A stretch of DNA of 64,000 nt from Blepharisma japonicum (GCA_949751835.1 CATKHK010000032.1:186001-250000), one strand, 5' to 3'. Shown: positions 54,454 through 64,000, counted from the first letter of the stretch. Numbers and translations are program-made. Notes: generated from the sequence alone by a model not told the origin.

Positions 54454-55527
54454 ATGGAACTCAGAAGACCAAGCTTCAACCCCTACTCCAACCCATCAGA
54501 AGATGATATGAGAATCGAGCCAGAAGAATTAGCGCTCAATAAAACCGACGAAAGATCTTTGAACATCACAGTAACTTCCATTTAGATCGTCAGAACATCT
54601 ATTGAACAAACAACTCCTCAAAGATACCAAGTAACTCGCCGAGGTGTGATAAATTCGCTCCGCATACCCCAAGATATGACCGTTCGAATAGGCCGTCAGC
54701 ACATCAATGAAGAAGGGCTAAGACCAAATGATATCACATTACCTCCAAGCGACCGAGCTATCAGCAGATGCCACTGTATGATCGAGTGCAAGAAGTTCTT
54801 TATTTTCGAAATTCCAGAAGAGTGGATTGCCTTCCTTATGGCCTATCACCCACGATTGGGGAGAAATTCGATTTGAAATTACCTCCCTCTTGATCTCTTT
54901 AGGTATATCTTAATGTTCATCAAGGAGCCTAGAGCTCCTTATTTAGTTGACTTAGGCAGCATGTGTGGAACTTATGTCAAAGTCTCCAATACCGAGCCTA
55001 TTGAGCTGGAACAGGGGCAGAATTTCTTAATTGGGAGCGATATTATTATAGAAATCGACAGAGTAGCGAATGACCCTATTCCGCCTTCGTTGAACTCTGA
55101 ACAGACGCTAGAAGACACTGGACAAAACACGTTTAACTCGTCTGATATGATAATTGAAGATATTGGGCCTTATATTTTGATAAGGGTTTGCAGGAGTCTT
55201 AATGATAATGAAGAAACCATCAATGCGTCCACTTGGAAATTTGCAGCAGAGGAGAAATATAAAAGCTTCACGATTGGGAGATCTCAAATCTGCGACATCC
55301 AGCTCTCTGAGAACACAATTTCAAGAACTCAGTGCAGGGTGATCTATGATGAAGGCAAGTGGCTGCTTTATGACGGTCTTGCAAATAAACCTACAATTAA
55401 TGGTACGTGGATGTCAGTTTTCAAAAAAGAAAGAGTCAACCGAGAACACTCCCTTCCTTTTAAACTTAAAAACGGTAGCCAAGTCAAGGTATCTGACACT
55501 ATTTTACAAGTTGATTGGATTGAATAA
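54454..55527 (+). CDS. Protein with two FHA domains
   Basis: 352 residues after a 15-nt intron at 54571-54585 (GTAACTTCCATTTAG); one TGA is Trp (RNSIWNYLP). The second FHA domain (about 250-350) is typical: FTIGRSQICDIQLSENTISR, QCRVIYDEGKWLLYD and the T-x-N-G turn KPTINGTWM. The first (about 40-195) has RIGRQ, ISRCHCMIE and LVDLGSMCGTYVK but is split by an insert of about 50 residues (IPEEWIAFLMAYHPRLGRNS). FHA domains bind phosphothreonine peptides. No kinase or other enzyme domain is present. Confidence 0.87.
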
Positions 55528-55574
55528 ATATATAATATGTTAGTTGCATAACCTATTAATTAGCTTATGAGTAT

Positions 55575-57519
55575 TTATTTATTAACCTCTGGTGGAAACT
55601 GCATCTGCCCCATCGGTGGATAATAAATGGCCCCCATCTCGCTGCCTGAGTTTTCAATCAAATGTTTTTGTCTTTCTGCGTTTGTGTTTTTCCACTCTTG
55701 AAAATTTGGAATTGGCCTACCCTGGAAGTTGAAATCGTGGATAAAGTGGCAGTTATCAGCATGATTGCAGCCTTCTTGTGAATGAAACTTTTTACAAGGC
55801 ATCGTACGATAATTTTGAGGTTTTTTAGTTACTGGGTTGTAAATAATTTGTCTTTTATTTGAAGATGAATTAGTATCATAGTTGTATTTTAACATGTTAG
55901 GCTGGTAGACAGGCTGACCTCGGGGAGCTTGAGGAGGAAGACCCATATAAGGGTTTACACCTTGGCCAGGCATTGGATAGGACTGGCTTTGAGGAACGTA
56001 AGGCATATACATTGGCATCATGGGGTTTGGGACTTGACCCATTTGACCCATCTGACCCATTTGGCTCACTTGACCCATAGGCATGGTAGGATGCATGGTC
56101 ATGACCTGGTGCATCTGATTCATCGGATTCATTGGCATTTGAGGAATTCCAGACATTGGACGCATTTGAGTCATCTGAGGATGAAGCTGCGGAGCCTGCA
56201 TTTGTGAGATTTGAAGAGGGATTGATGACTGGACTGGAACCATTTGTGGAGGCTGAGAAATTAACGGAACTTCTGCAGGAATAGGATTTGTATATGGAGA
56301 AACATACTGAGGAGATCTCACACTCTGAGGCTCTTCAGAATTATTAATTTTTATTGATTTCAAATAGCAACCACTCTGACTAAATCTTACCCTCATATAT
56401 GGGATGCTTATCATGTTTCCATTTAATTGACTAATAGCATTAGTTTCAATTGGAGTTTTGGGGATTTCGCTTTCTCGCTGGTATATTGTTTTTAGTGCAT
56501 TGCTTTCTCTTCTATTTTCTTCTTGCACCTCTGTGCTTTCATTTTTTTTGCGTTGAGTAGAAGATATTATTAATTCTAAATAGTTCTTACTGCATAAAGC
56601 TGAATAATTCACTCTTGGTGTCATATTTTCCAAAATTACTTTGATACTGATATCTTTTTCTTTTTCCTGCCTAATTTTTACCTTATGATTTAATTCTCTT
56701 TCCATTTGAATTTCTCTCTTTTTGAACTCTTCGACGTTGATATTTTCGTGGGCTTCTGGGCTTGGGCAATAACTTGGCCGCTGTGATGCACAGACAGCAT
56801 TTGGCTCGTCACTTCTCCAGAAGTACTTAGGTCTTTCCAAATGGTCGTCATCGACCCATCTAAATTACAATTAGGCTTAGTCACTTAGAATATTAACATA
56901 CCTCACACGTTTTTTAGAAAAATCATGATATTCATTAGTTTCTGGATCAGAATGTATTTCTTCAATAGGGACTTGCTCTTCTACTTTTTGTCTAACTTCA
57001 AATTTACCTCTTAGGCAGTTCAATTTTTGTCTCGTTATAATTTGGCTTGGGTGGACGATGTACTTCATTAGGATTTTCAATAGCGCTCGCCCACTTTTTG
57101 ATCAAAGCTACAGCTTTTGCTTGGAGTCCTGGCTCAGAGTGTTTGCATATGCTTTTGACAGCTTTACCAATCATTGTAGCTTCAAGAATTTCAGTTGTGA
57201 CCGGGAGCTTATTTAAACATGACAAAATTGTGTGAAGGAGGCCTCTGTCTTCTGATTGCTCATTTTTCTCATGATCTTTGATCCATTTGCCAAGTTGTTC
57301 AATACCTCCTACGCTAGAGAACCTTCCATAAATGGCCTTTGTGTTTTGAGTCGTCCTTAGTAAAGCCTGAAGTAAGACATCTCTGCCTTCAACATTCGTT
57401 GTTTCAGCCATAAGGTTAACAAATTGTCCAATTCATCGTGCTTCTTGTAGACCTCCGTTAGGTCCGATCATGTCACTTAATTTGTTTTCGAGTTCTACAA
57501 CTAAAGCTGATCTTTTCAT
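55575..57519 (-). CDS. PPP1R10: PNUTS-like PP1 regulatory subunit (TFIIS-N, RVxW, CCCH)
   Basis: 628 residues from three exons: introns at 56992-57007 (16 nt) and 56860-56901 (42 nt). Residues about 30-165 form a TFIIS N-terminal helical bundle (LLHTILSCLNKLPVTTEIL). Splicing creates KKRVRWVDDDHLERPKYF (about 197-214), which has the PP1-docking RVxW motif and the surrounding sequence of PNUTS. A Met/Gln/Pro-rich low-complexity region follows, and near the C-terminus lies one CCCH zinc finger, CKKFHSQEGCNHADNCHFIH. Same order as PNUTS, the nuclear PP1 partner acting in transcription termination. One TGA is Trp (ARWIGQF). Confidence 0.9.
56860..56901 (-). other. 42-nt intron in the PNUTS-like gene
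   Basis: Begins GTATGTTAATATTC and ends TTGTAATTTAG on the minus strand. Its length is a multiple of three, but it has three in-frame TAA codons, so it must be removed to join KKRVR to WVDDDHLERPK. Confidence 0.75.
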
Positions 57520-57941
57520 CTTATTTTTATTAGTTTAATTATAGCGCGACTAAAATTAAGAGCTAGGATTATCTGAGGGGTTATTTTGAGTTTTTTAATA
57601 TTACGTAATATTTTGGGTGGATTTAAAGAAAGATAGAGGTTATAGTTTTTTATGTATGAAATTTTAATGAATTTTAAAATAATTATAATTTGTGGGATAG
57701 GATATTATATACCATATTGTAAGTTTAGTTAAAGAGAAGTAGGATATAATTAAATTATTTTATGAGAATGGCTTTTGATGATGAATTGAAGATCTTTTCG
57801 ATGCTAAGAGATTTCTAATTGTCATATTATTATTAAAGCTCATTAAAATTTTACTTTATACTGCAGGCTATATTTTATTTCATAGCCTCAAAATATTATA
57901 AATCAAAATGTTTGGTGATATAATTATATTAATTATTATTA
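57520..57941. other. AT-rich intergenic spacer
   Basis: About 420 bases upstream of the PNUTS-like gene, AT-rich, with an unusual G-rich run (TTATTTTGGGTGGATT region near 57610) but no gene, RNA or repeat recognised. Confidence 0.55.
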
Positions 57942-58952
57942 TTATTGAATTTTCATTGTAATCGGGATTTGATATTCTTTCAACCCTTCAGTTGCTAACC
58001 AATTAAGGCTTTTTTGGAAACTTTCAATATCAACTTGCTCAGGCTTTTTTTCTTCCTCCCCCGCTTTAATTCTTTTCGTAATTTGTTCAGTATTTATAGT
58101 AGAATTAACCAAATTCTTTTCAAGATACTTTAAAAACTTTGATTTCCTGTCCATTTCTTTATCATTCATTTCATTTCTTGCAGAATTAATTGTAGAGATG
58201 CTAGCTGTTCTAAGAAGGCCTCTATGCTTATTATTAATTGCATCTCTAAACAATTTCCTTGCACTATGTTTCAGCTCCAGTCTTAATTTTACATTGACAA
58301 GTGAATTTTCCCTTAAAGTATTGACATCTTGTGAAAAAATCCCTATTCTATTGAGTTTTTCTATATTTGCTTCTGCTTTAGAGTTAAGATCTTTAATAAG
58401 CCTTTTTCTTTTTTTTATTAGCCGTTGTTTTATTCATTCATGGTCTTCTTCTGATAAGATTTTCAAAGTATTTTCATCAATTTTTCTTTGTGACATAGTA
58501 GTAGGTGGTAAGGTGGGAGATGGAATATGTGTTTTTACTGAAGAATAAGTAGTCCTAACAAACCGATTTCTCGGTGATGAAATAATCTCGTGAGTTTCAA
58601 GAGGTTTCGGAAATAAATTTGATAAAAATAGTGTAGTTTGAAAGCCTGATGAAGTAGTTTCAGGTCTCGGAGTTCTTTTTACCTCAGGAACTTCGTGCTT
58701 TTTTTCAGAATTTTCTGCAGCTATTCGTAGCAGCTTGTCTAAAGTCAGTTTTTCTGACTTTGGTTTCGGTTTTTTCTCCCCTGCGTTTGGGCCAGTAGCT
58801 CTGATACATTGTCGATTTAAATTTGAGTCGCTTTTTGAGGTATGCTGCTTTTCCTTTGGGTTCCAGCTAGCCTGGAAATTTGTTTGGACTGGTTTAAAGT
58901 ATTTATTTATAGCCAGCATCGCGGATTTGCTGGGCTGAATTTTTTTGGACAT
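57942..58952 (-). CDS. Hypothetical helical protein, 336 aa
   Basis: Continuous from MSKKIQPSKSAMLAINKYFK to TAA with one TGA as Trp (EDHEWIKQRLIKK). The first half is basic and Ser/Pro-rich; the second half (residues about 165-310) is strongly helical (LRENSLVNVKLRLELKHSAR). This could be a ciliary or cytoskeletal protein, but I cannot match it to a family. No introns seen. Confidence 0.75.
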
Positions 58953-59029
58953 TTTATTACTTTTTAGAGATTTTAAACTGTTTCTTATTTATATTAATGA
59001 ATAAGTATAAGCATTTTTTTGAAAATTTA

Positions 59030-59345
59030 AATGCTTGATCATTTCTTTAGAGTTTCTGTTAAATAATTCTTACAAGAAATACAATTTTCTTGATTGTTCA
59101 TTTGGCAGAGAAGACAAATATCATCACTACAACAAGTTTTCATATTAAAATATCCTCGTTCATATGTATTTTTGCATAATTTGCATGTTGCAAATAGTAA
59201 TTATTCTAATTTAGCTATAGCATCTTCAACTAGTTCTGTTGAGCAAGTAAAGCGCTGTTCATTTTTTAATAATTGTTCTAGTACAAAACATTCAGAAAAA
59301 ATTCCTCCTTTGAATTGGGACTGTTTTTTTTGGGTAGTTAGAGTT
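59030..59345 (-). pseudogene. Broken tandem copy of the RING-protein 3' end
   Basis: Minus-strand sequence nearly identical to the end of the gene at 59378-60922: it contains STELVEDAIAKLE, FATCKLCKNTYERGYFNMKT and CCSDDICLLCQMNNQENC, matching SAELVEDAIAKLE, FATCILCQKTYERGYFTMKT and CCSDDICLLCQMNNEENC. A TAA follows AKLE and the upstream part diverges, so the copy is not a working gene. The two repeats lie head-to-tail with about 30 bases between them. Confidence 0.85.
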
Positions 59346-59377
59346 TTTTAACAGTTTCTTATTTATTTAAATAAATA

Positions 59378-60922
59378 TTATCTACTTTTTTGAGAATTTA
59401 AATGCTTGATTGTTTCTTTAGAGCTTTCTGGTAAAGAATTTTTACAAGAAAGACAGTTTTCTTCATTATTCATTTGACAGAGAAGGCAAATATCATCGCT
59501 ACAACAAGTTTTCATTGTAAAATATCCTCGCTCATATGTTTTTTGGCATAGTATGCATGTTGCAAATAGCACATATTCTAATTTAGCTATAGCATCTTCA
59601 ACTAGTTCTGCTGAACAAACAAAGCACTGTTTATTTTGTAATGACTTTTCTGAGCAAATATAGCATAAAGGATGATAGTCTTGCCCACACACTGAAATGA
59701 AATAGTCTCCTATATCAAATACTCAGTTTCCGCATCCTTTGCATTTCGATTGTCGTTTTTTTAAAGACTGTATCTCATAAGGCTTTTCGCAAAACTTACA
59801 TTTGGTTCAGCCACATCTCAAATTGAAGCTTAAGCAATCTTTACAATAATGCTTGCATTTATCATCTGAATAAAAATTATTGCTCCCACATTGAATGCAT
59901 GATTGACTGATTTGGCTTCATAGAGGCCCCAATATAAGCTTTAGATCATTTTCTGACAGAGAATGATGACAAATTATGCATTTTGGGATATTTTGCGCTA
60001 ACTCAGAAATATTGCTTGGAATAAAGTGTTGGGCACATTCAGTACAATAGCCATGGGAACAAGTTAAATTTAACTCAGCGCAACTAATTTGACATGAGCA
60101 GCAAAACATAGTTGACAGAAATTTCAGAATTGGTTTTTTAAGATGGTGTGTTTCTGGCACTATGCTACTCATTTCTATAGCTTTTTCTTTGATTTTTTGA
60201 GATATTTCGGTTGGTGTAGTTTTATTGTTTGCATAATCAGAAATAACAGTAAAAAGCCCATCTATAATTTTTAATACAGATTGATCTGCAATTTCTTGAT
60301 TGCCAATTGGGTTTACTTTTAGATTTTCTTTTGGAATAGTTAAGAGATCAAGCTCTTCATTCTTTATTTCAATAGGATCATTTGCTTCTTCTCCTGAGGA
60401 TTCAATTTCTTCTTTTAAGCTTTGCGAGTTCTCAGAGTTTACTTCTATTGCTTGAAAATTAAACGAAACATTTGGTACATCACCTAATGGAACGGCGTCT
60501 TTTTCTTCATCGATTTTATTTTCATGCCCTTCAGAATCACTCATAATTTTTGCACTATAAGAAGCATTGCTTTCTTTTTTAGGAATTGTGATTTCGACTT
60601 CATCTCCAAAATTATTTTCTATAGAAATCTTGCTGTTTTCGGGAATATTATTAAAATTATTTTCTTCTGGTTCAGCTATGGAATTTCTTTTTTCTTCCTC
60701 TAGGATTTCTTCATTAATATTATTTTTGTCTTCATTCTGAATATAGGAATTGGATATTTCTTCTGTATTGAATCTAATTATCAGTGATTCCTCTAATTGC
60801 TGGCCTTGTTCTGGAATAGCAATCAAGGACTGACTATGTGGGATTTGGCTACTTTCTGCATCTTTTTTCAATTGCTTTCCTTTTTTATGTGGTGCTTTCT
60901 TTGTAATGATTGTTTTTCTCAT
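59378..60922 (-). CDS. Multi-RING cysteine-rich protein, 514 aa
   Basis: One frame when three TGA codons are Trp (LGPLWSQIS, RCGWTKC, CGNWVFD). Residues 1-265 are acidic and disordered. From about 275 to 500 there are some 35 cysteines in several zinc modules: a RING (CCSCQISC ... CSHGYCTECAQHF ... KCIICHHSL), CIQCGSNNFY / CKDCLSFNLRCGWTKCKFC, CKGCGNWVFD...CGQDYHPLC (LIM/PHD-like) and CFVCSAEL / CILCQKTYERGYF / CCSDDICLLC. The order recalls RBR ligases but does not match them exactly. The first RING resembles that of the HEPN gene. Its start is 26 bases from the divergent IQ-protein gene. Confidence 0.82.
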
Positions 60923-60948
60923 TTTTTATAATAGTAAAAATTTAAAGT

Positions 60949-61260
60949 ATGGGGTTATCCTGCAGCTGTTTTAATGACTCATCCAAAGATAGCAATCAAT
61001 TTAAACTGGACACATTAGACCCAGACGAATCAACTGAGCCAGAAAGGGCAAGCAAACATCGAAAATCCGAGCTTATTATCAATGAAGATGACCTTCTTAA
61101 AATACAAGCTGTGCTGAGAGGATATATAGAAAGAAGAAGAGCTAAAGAGATTTATAATATAGAGAGCAATACTTTCAAACGACAACAAAAAAGCAGCCAA
61201 ACAGTAATAAGAGCAGAAAACCATAAAAAACTTAGTTCGATAAGAGCCACGACATTATAA
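60949..61260 (+). CDS. Small IQ-motif protein with acylation signal
   Basis: 103 residues. MGLSCSCFNDSS fits N-myristoylation (Gly2) plus palmitoylation (Cys5, Cys7). Near residues 49-65 lies an IQ motif, LLKIQAVLRGYIERRRAKE, matching IQxxxRGxxxR, the calmodulin-binding consensus. The rest is basic and Ser-rich. It may attach to membranes and bind calmodulin; no orthologue recognised. Only 26 bases separate its ATG from that of the divergent RING gene. Confidence 0.78.
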   Translation: MGLSCSCFNDSSKDSNQFKLDTLDPDESTEPERASKHRKSELIINEDDLLKIQAVLRGYIERRRAKEIYNIESNTFKRQQKSSQTVIRAENHKKLSSIRATTL

Positions 61261-61674
61261 AGTAATTTATTTTATTGTTCAAATGAAATGATTATTTACT
61301 TAAATTTTTAATAATGACTTTTCAAGTTTTTTGCTTTTTATCGCCATTATGACTAAATTACTGGTGGTTTCATAAGTTCTTATTTGCTTTTATTACGATT
61401 CTTGCTTTAAAAAATTATGACTCTCTGCTAACCCTAGTTTGTTAAGCTATAACTTATTAAGGCTGAATATCAGCTTATTAAAAAGAACGATACCAAGACT
61501 TTTTTAAATTTTTATTTTGTAACCAAATAATTTCTTTCTGATTTCTCTAGTTTTATAGATTTATTTCTGCTTAATAAGCAATAAAATTTAAAAGTATAAT
61601 TTTTAGTAATTGATTATAGACGAAAAATAATATAATTTTACTATTTAAATAATAATTGATTTTGAAATATGAAT
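61261..61674. other. AT-rich intergenic spacer
   Basis: About 410 bases with stops in every frame. No gene, RNA or repeat seen. Confidence 0.6.
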
Positions 61675-62056
61675 TTAGTATTTATCTATATCAGCGAATT
61701 TTTTTTCACCAATATTTAATACATCTTCAATTGACACATCCTCTTTAAAGTTCTTTTCAAATTCTTTTCTGTCATTTCTCATTTTCGCCATGATCTCTTT
61801 TCTATTTTTCTTCCACTTGTTCTGAAACTTTTTATATTCTAGATCCAATTCCTCTTTATCCCTTGAAGCTTCTCCATCTGTTTCATTATCCAGTAAATTT
61901 ATTGCTATGTAATGAATTACTATGACCTCGATTCGAAGAAATAAATCTGAGAGAAATAAGCCCAACTGCTATAATTGCTAAGGCTTGATAGCCTAAAAAG
62001 TGTTTGCCAGCGCTGTTTACTCTTGCTTTGCCTTTAAAAAACCTATCAAACACCAT
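61675..62056 (-). CDS. Small membrane protein with coiled-coil tail, 121 aa
   Basis: Two exons joined by a 16-nt intron at 61905-61920 (GTAATTCATTACATAG). The N-terminus is basic (MVFDRFFKGKARVNSAGKH) and precedes one membrane helix (GYQALAIIAVGLISLRFISS), followed by a charged coiled coil (KFQNKWKKNRKEIMAKMR). A basic N-terminus plus one helix would fit a mitochondrial inner-membrane or ER protein, perhaps a respiratory-complex accessory subunit, but I cannot name it. Splicing restores SSNRGHTINLLDNETDG. Confidence 0.72.
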
Positions 62057-62819
62057 CTATGCTTTATAATTAAAATTTAGGGATGAAAAGGAATTAATGA
62101 TATTTAATAAGAATACTTAAAAATAAATATTTTAAACCAATTCATTATTTCTGAATTTAGATCCAGGATTTAGCTTACTCCTCGTCGGTTTATGATGAAC
62201 AACAAATTTTTTAAATATCCTATATCTTTTTATTTGATTATTTTGAATCATATCAATTGTGATATGTTTCATCAAGGTCTTGAGTTTAGATTTTTGACTA
62301 GAGCTAACAAACTTTTATTATTTGGGAGAATAGATGAAAACAAGATCGCAGCCGAGTAGCAAGGCCGGCTCCGTCTATGTCGAAGGGTTGTGCATTTACG
62401 AGAATTCGATTCAGAAGTTGAAATTGATGAAATACTGGATGAGATAACTTTATAATGAAGAGATTTGTGAAGTGCAAACTAGTAAGCAGGCAGGAGGACT
62501 TATGGAAGAGAAAAAGAGCCCGAAAGGGTACCAGGCAGTGAGCTTTCTATAAGTTTAAACAATAACAATAATTATTTTTCGAATCCAATTTGAAGATATT
62601 TACATAAAATTAAAGTATTTTTAGAATTAATTTTCTCACAAAAAAATTTTATTATATTTTGTTGCTTCAATAAAAATTTAGCAACATCAGATATTTCCTT
62701 TTTGGGAAAAATTTTACCTCTAGGATCTTTGCTGTAAAAATTATTAGAGAAATGATATGAAATCTGAGTTTTGTAAGCTGCTAATAAAAATCAATTATAT
62801 AGCCATAAAATACTGTGTG
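62057..62819. other. Gene-free region with a GC-richer island
   Basis: About 760 bases without an intact gene. A GC-richer stretch at about 62334-62550 looks like coding DNA but has no complete frame (see separate entry). The flanks are AT-rich. Confidence 0.55.
62230..62478 (-). pseudogene. Possible gene fragment in GC-richer island
   Basis: A minus-strand frame open for 82 codons between TAG (62479-62481) and TAA (62230-62232), with TGA as Trp three times. It lacks Met, so it is not a whole gene. It reads VISSSISSISTSESNSRKC, then a basic segment, then LLALVKNLNSRPWWNISQLI. The plus strand also has a coding-like run (RRVVHLREFDSEVEIDEI) and a 55-codon ORF from ATG at 62192 to TAG at 62357, so strand and frame are uncertain. 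No family recognised. Confidence 0.3.
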
Positions 62820-63122
62820 TTAGATATATTTAATGACTCTATCCCTAAATTCTTCAGAAACCCTTACTTGGCATGAGCATCTCATATTCAAATCTTTCCC
62901 TTTTTCCATTAGCAATTGCTCTTCATTTGGCTGTGGGAGGCCTCTCAAATCTTCAGGCAAATTAACTGTGCATGTTCCACATTCCAATTGGTAATTGCAA
63001 TTAGAAAAATCAGCTTTTGTTATTCCTTCTCTCTTAAGTACAGTTGCTAGAATACTACCTGGTCTTGCCATCGTTTCTATCATTCCAGAACCCACTTGTA
63101 TGAAAAACCTGATTTTGGACAT
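62820..63122 (-). CDS. 2Fe-2S ferredoxin, adrenodoxin type
   Basis: 100 residues of a [2Fe-2S] ferredoxin. Four ligands are visible in CNYQLECGTC (C-x5-C-x2-C) and, about 36 residues later, the Cys of MRCSCQV. The spacing is that of adrenodoxin-type ferredoxins, which supply electrons for Fe-S cluster assembly or cytochrome P450s in mitochondria. No obvious presequence is seen before MSKIRFFIQVGSGMIE, so its location is open. Ends in TAA. It lies 30 bases downstream of the PDI-like gene. Confidence 0.9.
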   Translation of the reverse strand: MSKIRFFIQVGSGMIETMARPGSILATVLKREGITKADFSNCNYQLECGTCTVNLPEDLRGLPQPNEEQLLMEKGKDLNMRCSCQVRVSEEFRDRVIKYI

Positions 63123-63152
63123 GATATTTATTTAATTGAAATTATTATTATT

Positions 63153-64000
63153 CTAGAGATCCTCTTTTTTAGGAGTAAACTCATCTTCAATAAACTTGAT
63201 AAGTTTTTCCTTTGTTATTTCTGCCTCCACAAACCTGTTTGGAACCCGCTTATTTTCTTTGTGTACAATAAAAATATTAGGAAGATGTGGCTTATTGTAC
63301 TCTCCTTTCAGCTCATTGAGATCTGCATCAATTTTTAAGAATTCAAGGTTATGGTCATCTTTATAGTGAAAAGCTACATCTTCTAATATTTGCAAAGTAG
63401 GCTGACTGAGTCTATCATGCTTGGAGTAAGTAAAAATAATCTGGTTAATTTCAGTATTCACAACTTTATCTTCAAACTCGTTTGCAATTAGGATTTTTAT
63501 TCCGTTTTCACTCTTTACATCTGTAGTTTCACTTTTCACATAGGGAATAAGTGAGTTTGTTTCTAGCCCTTTAATATAAGCATCCACATTTAATTTCAAG
63601 AATTTTCCATTGTCGTTAAATATTTCATACTCTCTCAAAACAAATCTATTATCTCTCATAACAGTTAGGATAATAGCCTTGTCTTTATCTAAGTCAATAG
63701 GTTCTAATCCTTTATTAAATTCTTTTTTATCTGCCAGTACAAATAAAAATCTTCTGTCCTTGAAATTTGCATTGTAATAAGGATTGGCTGACTCATGAAA
63801 ATCCATAAGATTTTGTTTTATTACCTCTGGCTGAGTAGGGTCTAGATTGAACAAAAACATCACAAATGGAGCTTGGGATTGGCTAAAGCTGGCTTTTGTT
63901 TCTTTTGTCAAATATGAAATATGAGGATGATAGTTGAGTTTTACCCATTCTTCAATAGTAGTAGAATTTTCAAGTTTATGGTTAGCAATAGCTGCGTTGT
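63153..64000 (-). CDS. PDI-like thioredoxin-fold protein, C-terminal part
   Basis: The last 281 residues of a protein disulfide isomerase-like protein; the start lies outside the window (frame open to the edge). Two or more thioredoxin-like folds are visible: SQAPFVMFLFNLDPTQPEV...RFLFVLADKKE and, from about residue 160 of the fragment, EFEDKVVNTEINQIIFTYS...YKDDHNLEFLKIDAD...HLPNIFIVHKENKRVPNRF. In the last fold the CGHC active site is absent (IIFTYSKHDRLSQP occupies its place). The C-terminus is KKEDL, a KDEL-like ER-retrieval signal. Probably an ER-lumenal, non-catalytic or chaperone-type PDI. Confidence 0.82.
   Translation of the reverse strand, partial: NAAIANHKLENSTTIEEWVKLNYHPHISYLTKETKASFSQSQAPFVMFLFNLDPTQPEVIKQNLMDFHESANPYYNANFKDRRFLFVLADKKEFNKGLEPIDLDKDKAIILTVMRDNRFVLREYEIFNDNGKFLKLNVDAYIKGLETNSLIPYVKSETTDVKSENGIKILIANEFEDKVVNTEINQIIFTYSKHDRLSQPTLQILEDVAFHYKDDHNLEFLKIDADLNELKGEYNKPHLPNIFIVHKENKRVPNRFVEAEITKEKLIKFIEDEFTPKKEDL

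Noticed and set aside
55929-56207. His/Leu-rich plus-strand frame
   Set aside because: Antisense of the Met/Gln repeat region of the PNUTS-like protein.

Overview
The window reads as a piece of a heterotrich ciliate nuclear genome, most likely Blepharisma or a close relative, and probably the macronuclear version. Three things seen in the sequence support this. (1) UGA is read as tryptophan in nearly every larger gene, including invariant positions such as the Rab WDTAGQ motif (TGA at 17982) and the casein kinase LWYG motif (TGA at 7275), while genes end with TAA or, less often, TAG. (2) Introns are mostly 15 or 16 nt (GTA...AG). (3) The genome is AT-rich and gene-dense, with short AT-rich spacers and typical protist and ciliary genes. 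No gene is interrupted by inserts other than introns, so I see no sign of micronuclear eliminated sequences.

Layout. 1-7.5 kb: end of a nucleotide cyclase, a ubiquitin-eS31 fusion, small unknown genes, a secreted PI-PLC-like protein, LRRC23-like LRR protein, prefoldin 5 and a casein kinase 1 with a CaaX-like end. 7.5-14 kb: gene-poor, with a C2H2 protein, three lineage-specific genes and apparently decayed coding DNA around 9.7-10.1 kb. 14-27 kb: ubiquitin-like/zinc protein, MDR oxidoreductase, START protein, Rab1-like GTPase, PP6 catalytic subunit, mitochondrial Hsp70, O-methyltransferase and CFAP57. 27-36 kb: cyclin, coiled-coil proteins, calmodulin-like protein, CDC50 flippase subunit, a HEPN-RING protein, a secreted acidic PSI-domain protein and a SAM-LRR protein. 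36.2-38 kb: a broken AAA-ATPase-like/PD-(D/E)XK gene whose two halves lie in opposite orientation. 38-50 kb: zinc-finger and SPRY proteins, cytochrome c, GTPBP1-like GTPase, PDK1, TBC1D20-like Rab GAP, TLDc and cyclic-nucleotide-binding proteins. 50-64 kb: lineage-specific genes, an allantoinase-like pseudoenzyme, a double-FHA protein, a PNUTS-like PP1 regulator, a multi-RING protein with a broken tandem copy of its 3' end, an IQ protein, a ferredoxin and the end of a PDI-like protein.

The genes do not form an operon or one pathway; this is an ordinary eukaryotic assortment. Some belong to shared processes: LRRC23 and CFAP57 (cilia); Rab1-like GTPase, TBC1D20-like GAP and CDC50 (secretory membranes); mtHsp70, cytochrome c and ferredoxin (mitochondria); PP6, PNUTS, PDK1 and CK1 (signalling). 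The most unusual items are the Swt1-type HEPN domain joined to a RING, the allantoinase homologue without its metal ligands, the shortened ubiquitin moiety on eS31, the inverted split nuclease gene, and one 42-nt intron among 15-16 nt introns.
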